From assembly GCA_900766895.1 (NCBI GenBank), contig CAAFXF010000097.1:1-6880 (forward strand): a stretch of DNA of 6,880 bases, written 5' to 3'. Numbering within the stretch: the stretch's first letter is position 1; the number at the start of each line of letters is the position of its first letter. Source of the DNA: Clostridia bacterium. GTDB lineage: Bacteria; Bacillota; Clostridia; Oscillospirales; Acutalibacteraceae. The translations under genes were made by a program, and so were the position numbers. Under the pieces are notes generated by a model. It was not told the origin of the DNA and made no database searches. It worked only from the letters and a program-made list of their open reading frames with translations. Of this stretch, positions 5,879 to 6,880 are shown in pieces.

Positions 5879-6880
5879 ATAACAAAGGAATACACCTTTA
5901 CAGGTATTGTTCAGGGCATTGGCTTTCGCCCCACAGCCCTGAGGCTCGCAAGCGAGCTTGGTATAAAAGGCGAGGTTAAAAATTCAGGCGGTAATGTAAA
6001 AATTATCGCACAGGCAGAAGCAAAGGCGTTGGAGCAATTTATCCAACGCCTTATCGGTCTTTTTAAGATTAACAGCTACAACGAAAGAATTATTGACGAC
6101 AAAGAGTACGGCACATTTTCCATTATCCATTCCACCAACGACAACGCCGTGCCGTTTATCACTCCCGATTTGGCAACCTGCGAGGATTGCGAAAGAGAGC
6201 TTAAAGACGAAAACAACCGCAGATACAGACATCCTTTCATAAGCTGTATCAACTGCGGAGCAAGATATACTATAATTAAATCTCTGCCGTACGACAGAGA
6301 AAACATCACTATGGACATCTTCCCTCTTTGTAAAAAATGCGAGGAGGAATACACAACACCGCAAGACAGAAGATGCCACGCGCAAACGATTGCGTGCAAC
6401 GACTGCGGACCTAAAACAAGCATATCCATTGACGATGCCGTTGATGTTTTGAATAATGGCAACATCCTTGCAATAAAGGACATCGGAGGCTATCACCTTG
6501 CCTGCAAATGCAAAACCGACATTGCACTGACTCTGCGAAAAATCAAGGGCAGAGAATCAAAGCCGTTTGCAATTATGTTCAAAAGCCTTGACGAAATCAG
6601 GGATTACTGCTTTGTAAGCGACGAGGAGGAGAAGCTACTGACCTGCACGGCAAGGCCTATTGTTTTGCTAAAGGCAAAAAGAAAAATGCCAAACGGGATA
6701 TGTGACGGCTCTGACAGAATAGGAGCATTTTTACCCTGCAATCCGATACAGATAATGATACTTGACAAAATATCTCCTCTTATTATGACAAGTGCAAATC
6801 TTTCGGGCGAGCCTATCATAATTGATGACGAGGAGATAAAAAAATTCGGTGTACCCATACTGTCTCACAACAGAGAGATA
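5879..6880 (+). CDS. hypF: Carbamoyltransferase HypF, N-terminal part (hydrogenase maturation; cut by window end)
   Basis: HypF uses carbamoyl phosphate and ATP to carbamoylate the C-terminal cysteine of HypE, the first step in making the CN ligands of the NiFe centre. The 334 codons present cover: an acylphosphatase domain (about 1-90) with GIVQGIGFRP and the catalytic pair R17 and N35; a zinc-binding region with the pattern C-X2-C-X18-C-X2-C-X24-C-X2-C-X18-C-X2-C from C101 to C176, which is the HypF signature; and a YrdC-like domain from about 185 with AIKDIGGYHLAC, KGRESKPFAIM, TSANLSGEP and HNR near the end. Full HypF is about 750 aa, so more than half, including the Kae1-like domain, lies beyond the window. 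No ATG, GTG or TTG precedes the first domain in this frame: the frame opens only after TAA at 5852-5854. ATA at 5879 is the likely start, giving (M)TKEYTFTGIVQG, four bases after the echF stop. The frame is otherwise intact. Confidence 0.93.
   Translation, partial: MTKEYTFTGIVQGIGFRPTALRLASELGIKGEVKNSGGNVKIIAQAEAKALEQFIQRLIGLFKINSYNERIIDDKEYGTFSIIHSTNDNAVPFITPDLATCEDCERELKDENNRRYRHPFISCINCGARYTIIKSLPYDRENITMDIFPLCKKCEEEYTTPQDRRCHAQTIACNDCGPKTSISIDDAVDVLNNGNILAIKDIGGYHLACKCKTDIALTLRKIKGRESKPFAIMFKSLDEIRDYCFVSDEEEKLLTCTARPIVLLKAKRKMPNGICDGSDRIGAFLPCNPIQIMILDKISPLIMTSANLSGEPIIIDDEEIKKFGVPILSHNREI

Noticed and set aside
5984..6496. Long antisense open frames (170 and 135 aa) opposite hypF
   Set aside because: The + strand here codes for an unmistakable HypF zinc-binding region with exact cysteine spacing. 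The antisense frames have no recognisable motifs or ribosome binding sites and are shadows of the codon bias.

Overview
This window is a near-complete operon for an energy-converting (Ech-type, group 4) membrane-bound [NiFe] hydrogenase, read entirely on the + strand and followed by the first part of the maturation gene hypF. The gene order echA-echB-echC-echD-echE-echF is the classical Ech order. The strong AGGAGG Shine-Dalgarno sites, moderate GC and style of the proteins suggest an anaerobic Firmicute of the Clostridia (possibly an Oscillospiraceae/Ruminococcus-like gut or rumen fermenter). That placement is inference; no taxonomic marker is present. The first 21 bases match an Illumina TruSeq adapter tail, so this is probably the unclipped end of a short-read contig, and the natural promoter and anything further upstream are missing.

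Layout: 1-21 adapter; 22-99 short native leader with an in-frame stop; 100-2079 echA (NuoL-like antiporter subunit); 2079-2972 echB (NuoH-like membrane subunit); 2974-3438 echC (NuoB-like small subunit with the proximal cluster); 3431-3817 echD (NuoC-like); 3810-4889 echE (NuoD-like catalytic subunit with the NiFe ligands); 4903-5874 echF (an enlarged ferredoxin-like subunit with six [4Fe-4S] motifs); 5879-6880 hypF, cut by the window end. Genes overlap or lie at most 13 bases apart, with no visible terminator, so they look like one transcription unit.

How it works: Ech hydrogenases couple electron transfer from reduced ferredoxin to protons (giving H2), or the reverse, to ion movement across the membrane. 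EchF receives or donates the ferredoxin electrons, EchC carries the cluster next to the active site, EchE holds the NiFe site, EchD helps hold the peripheral arm together, and EchA/EchB form the membrane arm. HypF makes the thiocarboxamide precursor of the CN ligands of the NiFe site, so placing it directly behind the structural genes is functionally sensible.

The most unusual points are (1) an EchF whose usual two-cluster body is followed by two further two-cluster modules joined by flexible linkers, a built-in polyferredoxin; (2) a hypF reading frame with no ATG/GTG/TTG start before its first domain, where an ATA codon sits exactly at the expected distance from a Shine-Dalgarno; and (3) a catalytic subunit that ends directly at the last residue of its C-terminal NiFe motif, with no cleavable tail.
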